From Rhodobacterales bacterium RIFCSPHIGHO2_02_FULL_62_130 (GTDB taxonomy: Bacteria; Pseudomonadota; Alphaproteobacteria; Rhodobacterales; Rhodobacteraceae), in contig MHZT01000048.1 of NCBI GenBank assembly GCA_001828855.1, positions 186,001-250,000 of the forward strand: DNA of 64,000 nt, in the 5' to 3' direction. Below, piece by piece: positions 16,882 to 25,550 of this stretch. The notes under the pieces were generated by a model that saw only the letters and a list, made by a program, of their open reading frames with translations, made no database searches and was not told the origin of the DNA. The position numbers and the translations under genes are program-made. The number at the start of each line of letters is the position of its first letter. Position 1 is the stretch's first letter.

Positions 16882-18873
16882 ATGAAAGACCTGAACCGCC
16901 TGCTACGCCCGAAATCCATCGCCGTTCTGGGCGCGGGCTGGGCGCTGAACGTGATCGAGCAGTGCCGCAAGATGGGCTTCACCGGCCCGATCTGGCCCGT
17001 GCATCCGACCAAGGCCGAGATCGGCGGGTTGCGGGCCTATCCGTCGCTTGCCGATCTGCCCCATGCCCCCGATGCGACCTTCATCGGCGTGAACCGCTTT
17101 GCCACCATCGACGTGGTGGCAGAACTGGCTGCAATGGGGGCGGGCGGGGCGATCTGTTTTGCCTCGGGCTGGACCGAAGCCGGAGAGCCGGAGTTGCAGG
17201 CCAAACTGGTCGCAGCCGCGGGTGACATGCCGATCCTTGGTCCGAACTGCTATGGCGTGATCAACTATCTGGACGGCGCGCTCTTGTGGCCCGATCAGCA
17301 TGGCGGGGTGCCGGTGCAAAAGGGCGTGGCGCTGGTCAGCCAATCCTCGAACATCGTGATCAATCTGGGGATGCAGAAACGCGCGCTGCCGGTGGCCTAT
17401 GTCGCCTGTCTGGGCAATGCCGCCGTTGTGGGCTTGGCCGATCTGGCGGGCGCGCTGCTGGATGATCCACGCGTCACCGCCCTTGGCATGTATATCGAAG
17501 GCATCGACGACGCCCCTGCCTTTGCCGCGCTGGCCGAGCGCGCACGCGCCATGGGCAAGGGCGTGGTCTGCATCAAATCCGGCAAGACCGAGCTGTCGCG
17601 CACCGCCGCCGCCTCGCATACCGCGTCTTTGGCAGGCGGCGGCGCGGCCTCATCCGCCTTCCTGCGCCAGATCGGTGTGGCCGAGGTGAACACGCCATCC
17701 GAACTGATCGAGACGCTGAAGATCTTCCACACCCACGGCCCCCAGATTGGTGCCCGCCTGTGCAGCCTGTCCTGCTCTGGCGGAGAGGCGGGTCTGGTGG
17801 CCGATCTGGCCGCACCCTTTGGTATCGACTTCCCGCCAGTGCCAGTGGATGTTAAAACCCGACTGAACGAAATCCTCGGATCGATCGTCACGGTGGCCAA
17901 CCCGCTGGATTATCACACCTTTATCTGGGGAGACGGGCCTCGCACGACGGATGTGTTTACAACCATGCTGTCGGGCTATGACGCGGGTATCTACATCATC
18001 GACCCGCCCCGCAATGACCGCTGCGATCCGTCTGGCTATCAGCCTGCGCTGGATGCCATTGTCGCGGCCCAAGCCAGCACCGGCAAGCCCGCCTTCCCAG
18101 TAGCCTCGATGCCCGAGAATTTCGACGAAGCCTATGCCCTGCGCCTGATGGATCAGGGCGTGGTCACGCTGATGGGGCTGGAAACCGCGTTGGCGGCGAT
18201 CAAGGCGGCACAGACTGCGCCCGCGCAACTTGGCTGGCGTCCGGCTGCGGCGATTGCCCCGCGCGACAACCATATGCTGACCGAGGCCGAGGGCAAATCC
18301 TTGCTTGCATCGGCGGGCGTACTGGTTCCGCGTGCGGTCACGGGGGCGACATTGGCCGAAGTCACCGCGAAATCCGCCGATTTGACCGCTCCCCTCGCCC
18401 TCAAAGGTCTAGGTTTCGCCCATAAAACCGAAGCCGGTGCCGTGCGCCTTGGCCTGACCACTCTGGAAGGTCAGCCCGAAATGGCGGGTGCCACCGGTTA
18501 TCTGGCCGAAGAAATGGTCACGGGCGCGGTTGGGGAAATCCTGCTGGGCCTGCGACGCGATCCGGTCTACGGCATCAGCCTGACGGTTGGCATGGGCGGT
18601 GTTACGGCCGAGGTTCTGGCCGATACCGTCACCCTGATCCTGCCTGCGACCGCCGCAGCAATTCTGGATGCGATGCGCGGCCTGCGGCTTTGGCCGCTGC
18701 TGGACGGGTATCGCGGGCGGGCCAAGGCCGACATGGCGGCGGTGGCGGCGATTGCTGTGCAGTTGGGCGATCTGATGCTGGCCGACGGCAGCCTTGAAGA
18801 AATCGAAATCAACCCGATCCTCGTGCGGCCCCAAGGGGCTGTCGCGGTCGATGCTCTTATCAGAAAGGCTTAA
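16882..18873 (+). CDS. acetate-CoA ligase family protein (NDP-forming acyl-CoA synthetase)
   Basis: A 663-residue single-chain NDP-forming acyl-CoA synthetase. The order is a CoA-binding Rossmann domain (1-130, RPKSIAVLGAG), two succinyl-CoA-synthetase-like ligase domains with the expected phospho-His in ASHTASLAGG (near residue 244), and a C-terminal ATP-grasp domain (455-663, ending EIEINPILVRPQG). The ATG at 16882 has GGAGG upstream. Placed between an acyl-CoA dehydrogenase and a CaiD homologue, it is the likely activator of gamma-butyrobetaine or carnitine to the CoA ester, in place of AMP-forming CaiC. The substrate is inferred. Confidence 0.87.
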   Translation: MKDLNRLLRPKSIAVLGAGWALNVIEQCRKMGFTGPIWPVHPTKAEIGGLRAYPSLADLPHAPDATFIGVNRFATIDVVAELAAMGAGGAICFASGWTEAGEPELQAKLVAAAGDMPILGPNCYGVINYLDGALLWPDQHGGVPVQKGVALVSQSSNIVINLGMQKRALPVAYVACLGNAAVVGLADLAGALLDDPRVTALGMYIEGIDDAPAFAALAERARAMGKGVVCIKSGKTELSRTAAASHTASLAGGGAASSAFLRQIGVAEVNTPSELIETLKIFHTHGPQIGARLCSLSCSGGEAGLVADLAAPFGIDFPPVPVDVKTRLNEILGSIVTVANPLDYHTFIWGDGPRTTDVFTTMLSGYDAGIYIIDPPRNDRCDPSGYQPALDAIVAAQASTGKPAFPVASMPENFDEAYALRLMDQGVVTLMGLETALAAIKAAQTAPAQLGWRPAAAIAPRDNHMLTEAEGKSLLASAGVLVPRAVTGATLAEVTAKSADLTAPLALKGLGFAHKTEAGAVRLGLTTLEGQPEMAGATGYLAEEMVTGAVGEILLGLRRDPVYGISLTVGMGGVTAEVLADTVTLILPATAAAILDAMRGLRLWPLLDGYRGRAKADMAAVAAIAVQLGDLMLADGSLEEIEINPILVRPQGAVAVDALIRKA

Positions 18874-18874
18874 T

Positions 18875-19669
18875 ATGGAAATGCGGACCGAAGGCCCGAT
18901 CAAGACCCGCCGCGAAGGCGCGATCCTTGAGGTGACGCTTGATGCCCCCAAGGCCAATGCGATCAGCCTGAAAACCAGCCGTGTGATGGGACTGGTGTTC
19001 CGCGATTTCCGCGACGACGACTCCTTGCGCGTCTGTATCCTGCGGGCCGCCGGCGAGAAATTCTTCTGCCCCGGTTGGGATCTGAAGGCCGCCGCCGAGG
19101 GTGATGCGGTGGATGGCGATTACGGGGTGGGCGGCTTCGGCGGCTTGCAGGAACTGCCCAACCTGAACAAGCCGGTGATCGCGGCGGTGAACGGCATCTG
19201 CTGCGGCGGCGGTCTGGAACTGGCGCTGTCGGCCGACCTTATCCTGTGTTCGGCCAACGCCACCTTCGCGCTGCCCGAAATCCGCTCTGGCACTGTGGCC
19301 GATGCGGCCTCGATCAAACTTCCCAAACGCATCCCCTATCACGTCGCCATGGACCTGCTGCTGACAGGCCGCTGGTTTGACGCCGAGGAAGCGCATCGCT
19401 GGGGCATCGTCAAGGAAATCACCACCTCCGAAGACCTGCTGCCAAAGGCATGGGATCTGGCCCGCCTGCTCGAATCCGGCCCGCCGCTGGTCTACGCCGC
19501 CATCAAGGAAGTGGTGCGCGAGGCCGAAAACATGCGCTTCCAAGACGCGCTGAACCGCGTCACCAAACGCCTGCTGCCCACGGTGGACAGGCTCTATTCC
19601 TCGGAAGATCAGCTTGAAGGCGCACGTGCCTTCGCAGAAAAGCGTGATCCGGTCTGGAAGGGCCGCTGA
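18875..19669 (+). CDS. caiD: crotonobetainyl-CoA hydratase / carnitinyl-CoA dehydratase (CaiD-like)
   Basis: A 264-residue crotonase. It shares with E. coli CaiD the segments PKANAI, GEKFF..GWDLKAAAEG, KPVIAAVNG, FALPE and the exact C-terminal AFAEKRDPVWKGR, so assignment to CaiD is stronger than to a generic enoyl-CoA hydratase. It would add water to crotonobetainyl-CoA to give L-carnitinyl-CoA. AAAGG precedes the ATG at 18875, which comes right after the synthetase stop (TAA 18871-18873), so the two are co-translated. A second ATG is at 18881. Confidence 0.88.
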   Translation: MEMRTEGPIKTRREGAILEVTLDAPKANAISLKTSRVMGLVFRDFRDDDSLRVCILRAAGEKFFCPGWDLKAAAEGDAVDGDYGVGGFGGLQELPNLNKPVIAAVNGICCGGGLELALSADLILCSANATFALPEIRSGTVADAASIKLPKRIPYHVAMDLLLTGRWFDAEEAHRWGIVKEITTSEDLLPKAWDLARLLESGPPLVYAAIKEVVREAENMRFQDALNRVTKRLLPTVDRLYSSEDQLEGARAFAEKRDPVWKGR

Positions 19670-19749
19670 TCCTCCACGCGCGACAAATCTTGTCGGAAAC
19701 GGGCGCGGGCCGATAACCCCGCGCCTATAGGGTCAACTCCGCCCCGTGT

Positions 19750-19794
19750 TTCATCTTGGCCCAAATACTCCGGGGTCCGGGGCAGCGCCCCGGA
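19750..19794 (-). repeat. dispersed box repeat with hairpin, before the GMC gene
   Basis: On the minus strand a TCCGGGGC/GCCCCGGA hairpin (19776-19794, loop of 3) is followed by the box CCCCGGAGTATTTG, GGCCAAGATGAA (19750-19775). It lies between caiD and the GMC gene, opposite to their direction. Confidence 0.8.
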
Positions 19795-19815
19795 GGCCAC
19801 AAGGATAAATCCGCC

Positions 19816-21429
19816 ATGGCCGACACCGATTACATCATCGTAGGCGCAGGCTCGGCAGGCTGCGTTCTGGCCAATCGCCTGACCGATTCCGGCAAACACA
19901 AGGTCACCCTGATCGAGGCAGGCGGCAGCGATGCGCGGTTTTATGTCCATCTGCCCTTGGGCTATGGCAAGCTGTTCTACGATCCGGCGGTGAACTGGAT
20001 GTACAAAACCGAACCCGATCCGGGTCTGGCAGGCCAGCAGGATCACTGGCCGCGCGGGAAGATTCTGGGCGGCTCTTCCTCGATCAACGCGATGGTCTGG
20101 ATCAGGGGCCACCGCGCCGATTACGACGAATGGGGCGCCGAGAACGCAGGCTGGGGCTGGGACGATTGCCTGTCCGCTTATAAGGCCATCGAAGATACCG
20201 AGGCGGGCGGCGACGCCTGGCGCGGCAAGGGCGGCCCGCTTTTCATCAGCCAGAACCGCAAGGGCCTGCACTGGATCGTTCAGGATTATATCGCCGCCTG
20301 CGGGCAGGCCGGTCTGCCCTATAACCCCGATTTCAACGGTGCCGAGCAGGAAGGCGCCGGCACCTACCAGATGACGATCAAGAATGCCCGTCGCAATTCC
20401 ACCGCCCGCGCCTTCCTGCGCCCCGCGATGAAACGCGAAAATCTGCGCGTGCTGACCCGCGCGCAGGTGACGCGGGTGATCTTCGACGGCACTCGCGGGG
20501 TCGGGGTCGAATACATCAAGGACGGTCAGCGGCACGAGTTGCGCTGCAACGCCGAGGTGATCCTGTCGGGTGGCGCGATCAACTCGCCGCAACTGCTGCA
20601 GCTTTCCGGCGTGGGGCCAGCACGGCTGCTGTCTGGTCTAGGCCTGCCGGTGGTGCTGGACAATCCCAATGTCGGCGATCACCTGAACGACCATCAGGGC
20701 ATCAACTACACATGGCGAATGAAGGTGCCGACCTATAACAACCTGCTGCGCCCGTGGTGGGGCAAGCTGTTGGTCGGGATGCAATATTTCCTGACCGGAG
20801 GCGGGCCGCTGGCGAAATCCATCAACCACGGCGGCGGGTTCTTCCGCACCGACCCCGCGCTGGACCGCCCCAACATGCAGCTTTACATGCAGGCGTTTTC
20901 CACCCTGCTGCCCAAGGCAGGCGAACGCCCACTGCTGACCCCCGATCCCTTCCCCGGACTGTCGTTGGGCCTGTCAAACTGCCGCCCCACCAGCCGAGGC
21001 CATATCCGCATCCATAGCGCCGACCCGCTGGCGCATCCGACCATCACCGCCAATGCGTTTTCCACCGACCATGACGTGCAGGAAATGCTGGCCGCCGTGA
21101 AATACCTGCGCCACATCGCGGCACAACCGGCCTTCGCCAAACTGATCGAAGAAGAACTCCGCCCCGGCCCGCAAGTACAGAACGACGCCGACCTGATCGC
21201 CGATTTCCGCCAACGCTCCGGCACGGTCTACCACCCGTCCTGCACCGCCCGCATGGGCCGCGATGCCGTAACCTCGGTGGTTGACGCATCTCTGCGCGTC
21301 CACGGGCTGCAATCCCTTCGCGTCATCGACGCCAGCGCCTTCCCCAACCTGATTGCAGGCAACACCAATGCGCCCTCGATCCTTATGGGCTGGAAGGGGG
21401 CCGAGCGTATTCTGGCTGACGCCCGCTGA
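19816..21429 (+). CDS. GMC family oxidoreductase (choline dehydrogenase-like)
   Basis: A 537-residue FAD-dependent alcohol oxidoreductase. It has the N-terminal dinucleotide motif VGAGSAGCVLANRL, the GMC signature RGKILGGSSSINAMVWIRG, SGGAINSPQLLQLSGVG, the catalytic His in VYHPSCTARMG and the C-terminal NLIAGNTNAPSILMG. The context (carnitine genes upstream, choline-sulfatase downstream) suggests oxidation of choline or a related quaternary alcohol. However, E. coli BetA has FHPCGTCKMG where this has YHPSCTARMG, so another alcohol is possible. The ATG at 19816 is chosen by family alignment with AAGGAT upstream. Confidence 0.85.
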   Translation: MADTDYIIVGAGSAGCVLANRLTDSGKHKVTLIEAGGSDARFYVHLPLGYGKLFYDPAVNWMYKTEPDPGLAGQQDHWPRGKILGGSSSINAMVWIRGHRADYDEWGAENAGWGWDDCLSAYKAIEDTEAGGDAWRGKGGPLFISQNRKGLHWIVQDYIAACGQAGLPYNPDFNGAEQEGAGTYQMTIKNARRNSTARAFLRPAMKRENLRVLTRAQVTRVIFDGTRGVGVEYIKDGQRHELRCNAEVILSGGAINSPQLLQLSGVGPARLLSGLGLPVVLDNPNVGDHLNDHQGINYTWRMKVPTYNNLLRPWWGKLLVGMQYFLTGGGPLAKSINHGGGFFRTDPALDRPNMQLYMQAFSTLLPKAGERPLLTPDPFPGLSLGLSNCRPTSRGHIRIHSADPLAHPTITANAFSTDHDVQEMLAAVKYLRHIAAQPAFAKLIEEELRPGPQVQNDADLIADFRQRSGTVYHPSCTARMGRDAVTSVVDASLRVHGLQSLRVIDASAFPNLIAGNTNAPSILMGWKGAERILADAR

Positions 21430-21527
21430 CCCCACAAGGCTGAGCCGCCCTTGCCCCCATCGAGGGGGCCAAGTGCGGCGCTTCCGCGGGATGTGCCGGA
21501 CAGGTCGGGTAAGTGGCGTCGACAGGA

Positions 21528-21562
21528 GCCTCCGGCGGGGATATTTGTGCAAAGGGGATGGG
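21528..21562 (+). repeat. dispersed box repeat, after the GMC gene
   Basis: Copy GCCTCCGGCGGGG, ATATTTG, TGCAAAGGGGATGG lies downstream of the GMC gene in the same orientation. The gap 21430-21716 separates two convergent genes and holds this copy, an inverted copy and a palindrome. Confidence 0.85.
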
Positions 21563-21616
21563 GCCGGATGGGTTTTCCCCTTGGATGGACAGTGCAGTAC
21601 CGCGCGCGGTTCCGCA

Positions 21617-21649
21617 CATCCTCTTTGCATAAATATCCCCGCCGGAGGC
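21617..21649 (-). repeat. dispersed box repeat, after the choline-sulfatase gene
   Basis: Minus-strand copy GCCTCCGGCGGGG, ATATTTA, TGCAAAGAGGATG follows the 3' end of the minus-strand sulfatase gene. Confidence 0.85.
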
Positions 21650-21691
21650 CCCACGCTTGCAACGCGGATGCTGCCTGCAGGAAAGGGGTAG

Positions 21692-21711
21692 GGTGCGTGA
21701 TTTCACGCACC
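21692..21711 (-). terminator. GGTGCGTGA palindrome after the choline-sulfatase gene
   Basis: GGTGCGTGA (21692-21700), TT, TCACGCACC (21703-21711) forms a perfect palindrome 5 bases past the sulfatase stop. Closely similar palindromes occur at 44475, 60341 and 60484. It probably serves as a 3'-end hairpin. Confidence 0.65.
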
Positions 21712-21716
21712 TTGGC

Positions 21717-23225
21717 CTATTCGCCGCGGGGGAAGCGTTTGTTTTCTTCCAGCACGTTCAGATCCATGTGGTTGCGCATATAGCGTTCCGAGGCCAGCCG
21801 CAGGGGTTGGTGGTCCCACGGGTAATAGGCACCGTTGCGCAGAGCTTCGTAGACCACCCAGCGGCGGGCTTGGGATTGGCGGACTTCGGCATCATAGGCG
21901 GGGATGTCCCAGCGCTTTGCGGTCTCGGTCCGGAAATGGGCCAGAACTTCGGCGGCGCGGGGATCGGTGGCGAGGTTGGTATTTTCCTCGGGGTCGGCGT
22001 TCAGGTCGAACAGCATGTCCGGATCGGCAGGGCAGTGGATGTATTTCCATGCGCCTTCGCGCAAGGCGACCATGGGGGTGATGGTGCCTTCGGCGGCGTA
22101 TTCCATCGCCACGGGGCTGGTGCGCGGGGTGCCTTTGGCCAGTGGCACAAGGCTTTCGCCATCGGTCCATGGCATCACCGCGTCCATCGAAATCCCTGCC
22201 AGATCGCAGAGTGTCGGCGTCAGGTCGATGGTCGAAACCGGTGTCTCGATCCGTTGCGGCACAAGGCCGGGGGCCGAGATCATCAGCGGCACACGGGCCG
22301 AGCCTTCGAAGAAGTTCATCTTGAACCACAGGCCCTTGCGGCCCAGCATCTCGCCGTGGTCGGACACGAAGATCACGACCGCCTCCTGGCGCGAGGCTTG
22401 AAGCGCCGCGAAAATCTCGCCGATCTTGTCATCGACGTAAGAGATATTGGCGAAATAGCCTTGGCGTGAGCGGCGGATATGCTCCGGCGTCACCTTTAGT
22501 CCGCGCCAGTCGCAGGCGTCCATCAGGCGTTTGGAGTGGGGGTCCATATCCTCGTAGGCCAGCGGCGTTGGCGGCTCCAGTTCCGGTGCGCCTTCGTAGA
22601 GGTCCCAGTATTTCTTGCGCGCGACGAAGGGGTCGTGCGGATGGGTAAAGCTGGCAGTCAGGCACCACGGGCGTTTGTCCAGCCCGCGCGACAGATCGTA
22701 GATCTTCTGCACGGCTTGGTGGCAAACGTCATCGTCATATTCCAGCTGGTTGGTGATCTCGGCCACGCCTGCGCCGGTGACCGATCCCATGTTGTGATAC
22801 CACCAGTCGATGCGTTCGCCCGGTTTGCGGTAATCGGGGGTCCAGCCGAAATCGGCGGGGTAGATGTCGGTGGTCAGGCGCTCTTCAAAGCCGTGAAGCT
22901 GGTCGGGGCCGACGAAATGCATCTTGCCCGACAGGGCGGTCTGATAGCCTGCGCGGCGCAGATGGTGCGCGTAGGTGGGGATATCCGATGCGAATTCGGC
23001 GGCGTTGTCATAGACCCTTGTGCGACGGGGCAGGGCACCCGACATGAAGGCCGCCCGCGCAGGCGCGCAGAGCGGCGAGGCGGTGTAGGCATTGGCAAAG
23101 CGCACCGAATGATCCGCCAGCCGCCGCAGGTTCGGCGCGTGCAGAAATGCCGCCGGACCATCGTCGAACAGGGTGCCGGTCAACTGGTCAACCATCAGGA
23201 TCAGGATATTTGGGCGGTCGGTCAC
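21717..23225 (-). CDS. betC: choline-sulfatase
   Basis: A 502-residue type I sulfatase that hydrolyses choline-O-sulfate to choline and sulfate. The formylglycine signature is C53-A-P-A-R (SPLCAPARAAFMSG), metal Asp near residue 13 (LMVDQ), and FVSDHGEMLG later. The stretch GKMHFVGPDQLHGFEERLTTDIYPADFGW and the C-terminal YMRNHMDLNVLEENKRFPR are characteristic of BetC rather than arylsulfatases. There is no signal peptide, as expected for cytoplasmic BetC. It is divergent from the CocE-like gene and convergent with the GMC gene, fitting a glycine-betaine supply cluster. Confidence 0.92.
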   Translation of the reverse strand: MTDRPNILILMVDQLTGTLFDDGPAAFLHAPNLRRLADHSVRFANAYTASPLCAPARAAFMSGALPRRTRVYDNAAEFASDIPTYAHHLRRAGYQTALSGKMHFVGPDQLHGFEERLTTDIYPADFGWTPDYRKPGERIDWWYHNMGSVTGAGVAEITNQLEYDDDVCHQAVQKIYDLSRGLDKRPWCLTASFTHPHDPFVARKKYWDLYEGAPELEPPTPLAYEDMDPHSKRLMDACDWRGLKVTPEHIRRSRQGYFANISYVDDKIGEIFAALQASRQEAVVIFVSDHGEMLGRKGLWFKMNFFEGSARVPLMISAPGLVPQRIETPVSTIDLTPTLCDLAGISMDAVMPWTDGESLVPLAKGTPRTSPVAMEYAAEGTITPMVALREGAWKYIHCPADPDMLFDLNADPEENTNLATDPRAAEVLAHFRTETAKRWDIPAYDAEVRQSQARRWVVYEALRNGAYYPWDHQPLRLASERYMRNHMDLNVLEENKRFPRGE

Positions 23226-23406
23226 GGGCAGGCTCCTGCGGGATTGGGTGCGTTTGCAATATGGGTGCAGCGTGTCGAGGGACAGGGCAAGAGGGCATTT
23301 TCACAACTGTGGCACGGGCGTCGTTATCGCGTGGCAAAGCGCCGCATTCACGATAGGCTTGACGTCTGCGGGCGGGCCTGATGGCACGAAGAAAAAAGGA
23401 GCGCAG

Positions 23407-25446
23407 ATGCGGGTTGTGACAGAGTTTCCCCACGCGGTGGTCGAGACGCCCGATATGGGTATCACGCTTTCCGATGGCTGCCGGTTGTCGGCGCGAGTCT
23501 GGATGCCGGAAGACGCCGCCATCAATCCCGTGCCAGCCGTGCTGGAATATATCCCCTACCGCAAGCGCGACGGGACCCTGCCTCGGGACGAGATCATGCA
23601 CCCCTATGTGGCCGGTCATGGCTATGCCACGGTGCGGGTCGACATGCGCGGCAATGGTGACTCTGAAGGGCTGATGGCCGATGAATACACCATTCAGGAA
23701 CTGGCCGACGCCTGCGAGGTGATCGAGTGGCTGGCAGCGCAGCCGTGGTGCTCGGGCGCGGTGGGGATGATGGGGAAAAGCTGGGGCGGGTTCAACTGCC
23801 TGCAAACCGCTTTCCTGCAACCGCCCGCGCTGAAGGCGGTGATCTCGGTCTGCTCGACCACTGACCGCTTTGCCGATGACATCCACTACAAGGGCGGCTG
23901 TCTGCTGGGCGAGAATTTCGGCTGGGGGGCGGTGATGCTGTCCTATTCCAGCCGCCCTGCCGATCCGGCCCTGCGGGCGGACTGGCGCGAAGACTGGCTG
24001 CGGCGGCTTGAGGCCGAACCATGGCTGGCCCCGCGCTGGGCCGACATGCAAGAGCGCAATGACTATTGGAAGCACGGTTCGGTCTGTGAAGATTACAGCC
24101 GTATGACGGTTCCGGTGCTGTCATGGGGCGGCTGGGCCGACAACTATATGAACACGGTGTCGCATCTGGTGGAAAACGTGCCTGCACCTGTGAAGGGCAT
24201 CGTCGGGCCTTGGGTGCATCAATACCCGCACACTGCCGTTCCCGGCCCGCAGGTCGGCTTTCTGCAAGAGGCGCTGCGCTGGTGGGACCGCTGGCTGAAG
24301 GGCATCGACAACGGGGCCGAGGCTGATCCGGCCTACCGCGCCTACATGATCCATTCCGAGGCCCCCGATGCTTCGGCAAGGCATCGCGCCGGGCATTGGG
24401 TGGCTGAGGCGGAATGGCCGAGCGCGCGGGTTTCGCGGCATGTCTTGGCGCTTGGGGCGGGCGCCGGAGAGGGCCGTCTGCCCTCCCCGGACCCCTCCCG
24501 AGGATATTTGCGCGAAGAGGATGGGGAAGCCTTTCAGGTGAAACTGGCGACGCCTCAGCATCTGGGGATGCACACGGGCGAGTTTTTCCCGATGGGGCTG
24601 AACGCGGAAATGCCCGGCGATCAGGCGGGGGATGATGCGCTGTCGGTTTGCTTTGACGGCGATGTGCTTGCGGCTGATCTGGACTTGCTGGGGGCTGCGC
24701 GGCTGACCCTGCTGGTTTCCAGCGACAAGCCTTTGGGCTTTGTGGTGGCGCGGCTGAATGATGTGGCCCCCGATGGATCATCGGTGCGGATCGCGCATGG
24801 GATGCTGAACCTGTGCCACCGCGACAGCATGGAAGAGCCTGCGCCGATGCTGCCGGGGCAAGAGGTGGAGGTGTCTTTTGCCATCGACCACATGGCCTAT
24901 CGGTTGGCGGCGGGGCATCGGCTGCGGCTGGCGCTGTCAAACAGCTATTGGCCCTTTGTCTGGCCCTCGCCCGAGGCGGGGGAGTTGACGATCACGGGCG
25001 GGGCCTTGGACCTGCCAGTGCATCAGGGCAGCGTCAATGAGTGGACGCCACCGCCGTCCGAAGGGGCTCAGCCTTGGGCGCATCGGGTGATCCGTGCGGG
25101 CAAGACCACCCGCAAGATCGAGACCGATCTGATCACGGGCCGCGTGGCCTTGGTGGTGAATGACGATCTGGGTGATGCCGAAAACCTGACCCACGGGCTT
25201 TGCACCGGTGAAACCATGTCGGAACTGTGGTACATCCACCCCGATGACCCGCTGTCCGCCCGCGCCGTGCATACATGGGAGCAGCGCCTGTCGCGCGGGG
25301 ATTGGGCGGTGAAAACCTATGCCAATGCCGAGATGACCGCCAGCGCCACACATCTGAACATGAAGGCCACTCTGACCGCATGGGAAGGTGATCAGGTGAT
25401 CTTTACCCGCAGTTTCGATGACAAGGTGCCGCGCCGCTTTGTCTGA
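23407..25446 (+). CDS. CocE/NonD family alpha/beta hydrolase
   Basis: A 679-residue hydrolase of the CocE / X-Pro dipeptidyl-peptidase S15 group. It has an alpha/beta hydrolase domain with RVDMRGNGDSEG, nucleophile S125 in GKSWGG, the IVGPWVHQYPH His region, and a C-terminal jelly-roll (AYRLAAGHRLRLALSNSYWPFVWPSPE). The family cleaves esters or amides of small molecules. AAGGAG precedes the ATG at 23407. It precedes an importer operon, so it may hydrolyse the imported compound. Residues 355-374 are encoded by a copy of the genomic box repeat (see that entry). The substrate is unknown. Confidence 0.88.
   Translation: MRVVTEFPHAVVETPDMGITLSDGCRLSARVWMPEDAAINPVPAVLEYIPYRKRDGTLPRDEIMHPYVAGHGYATVRVDMRGNGDSEGLMADEYTIQELADACEVIEWLAAQPWCSGAVGMMGKSWGGFNCLQTAFLQPPALKAVISVCSTTDRFADDIHYKGGCLLGENFGWGAVMLSYSSRPADPALRADWREDWLRRLEAEPWLAPRWADMQERNDYWKHGSVCEDYSRMTVPVLSWGGWADNYMNTVSHLVENVPAPVKGIVGPWVHQYPHTAVPGPQVGFLQEALRWWDRWLKGIDNGAEADPAYRAYMIHSEAPDASARHRAGHWVAEAEWPSARVSRHVLALGAGAGEGRLPSPDPSRGYLREEDGEAFQVKLATPQHLGMHTGEFFPMGLNAEMPGDQAGDDALSVCFDGDVLAADLDLLGAARLTLLVSSDKPLGFVVARLNDVAPDGSSVRIAHGMLNLCHRDSMEEPAPMLPGQEVEVSFAIDHMAYRLAAGHRLRLALSNSYWPFVWPSPEAGELTITGGALDLPVHQGSVNEWTPPPSEGAQPWAHRVIRAGKTTRKIETDLITGRVALVVNDDLGDAENLTHGLCTGETMSELWYIHPDDPLSARAVHTWEQRLSRGDWAVKTYANAEMTASATHLNMKATLTAWEGDQVIFTRSFDDKVPRRFV
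24469..24526 (+). repeat. box repeat with hairpin inside the CocE-like coding sequence
   Basis: A GAGGGC/GCCCTC hairpin (24469-24485) followed by ACCCCTCCCGAGG, ATATTTG, CGCGAAGAGGATGG matches the intergenic repeat. It is in frame and adds about 20 residues including SRGYLREEDG, between the hydrolase and jelly-roll domains. Confidence 0.8.
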
Positions 25447-25497
25447 CCCCGTGCCGACCTGAGGGCAAGAATCGTTGCCAGACGGGAAAGTCGCGGG

Positions 25498-25519
25498 TTA
25501 TTGATTCAGTAATCAACAA
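25498..25519. promoter_or_regulatory. operator-like dyad upstream of the ABC importer genes
   Basis: TTGATTCAGTAATCAA (25501-25516) is an inverted repeat with 6-base arms TTGATT/AATCAA, extendable to 9-base arms with one mismatch (25498-25519). It is strikingly AT-rich and ends 31 bases before the importer start. It looks like a dimeric repressor site; the half site resembles BetI-type operators, but the regulator is unknown. Confidence 0.5.
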
Positions 25520-25550
25520 TAAAGGCCAGTGGCCAAACAGGGAGACTAGG

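Noticed and set aside
19816-21429. Firm assignment of the GMC gene as betA
   Set aside because: The active-site segment is YHPSCTARMG rather than the BetA FHPCGTCKMG, and betB and betI are not adjacent. Only choline-dehydrogenase-like is supported.
25501-25516. FNR box reading of TTGATTCAGTAATCAA
   Set aside because: FNR sites need four bases between TTGAT and ATCAA; here there are six. I list it instead as an unassigned dyad.
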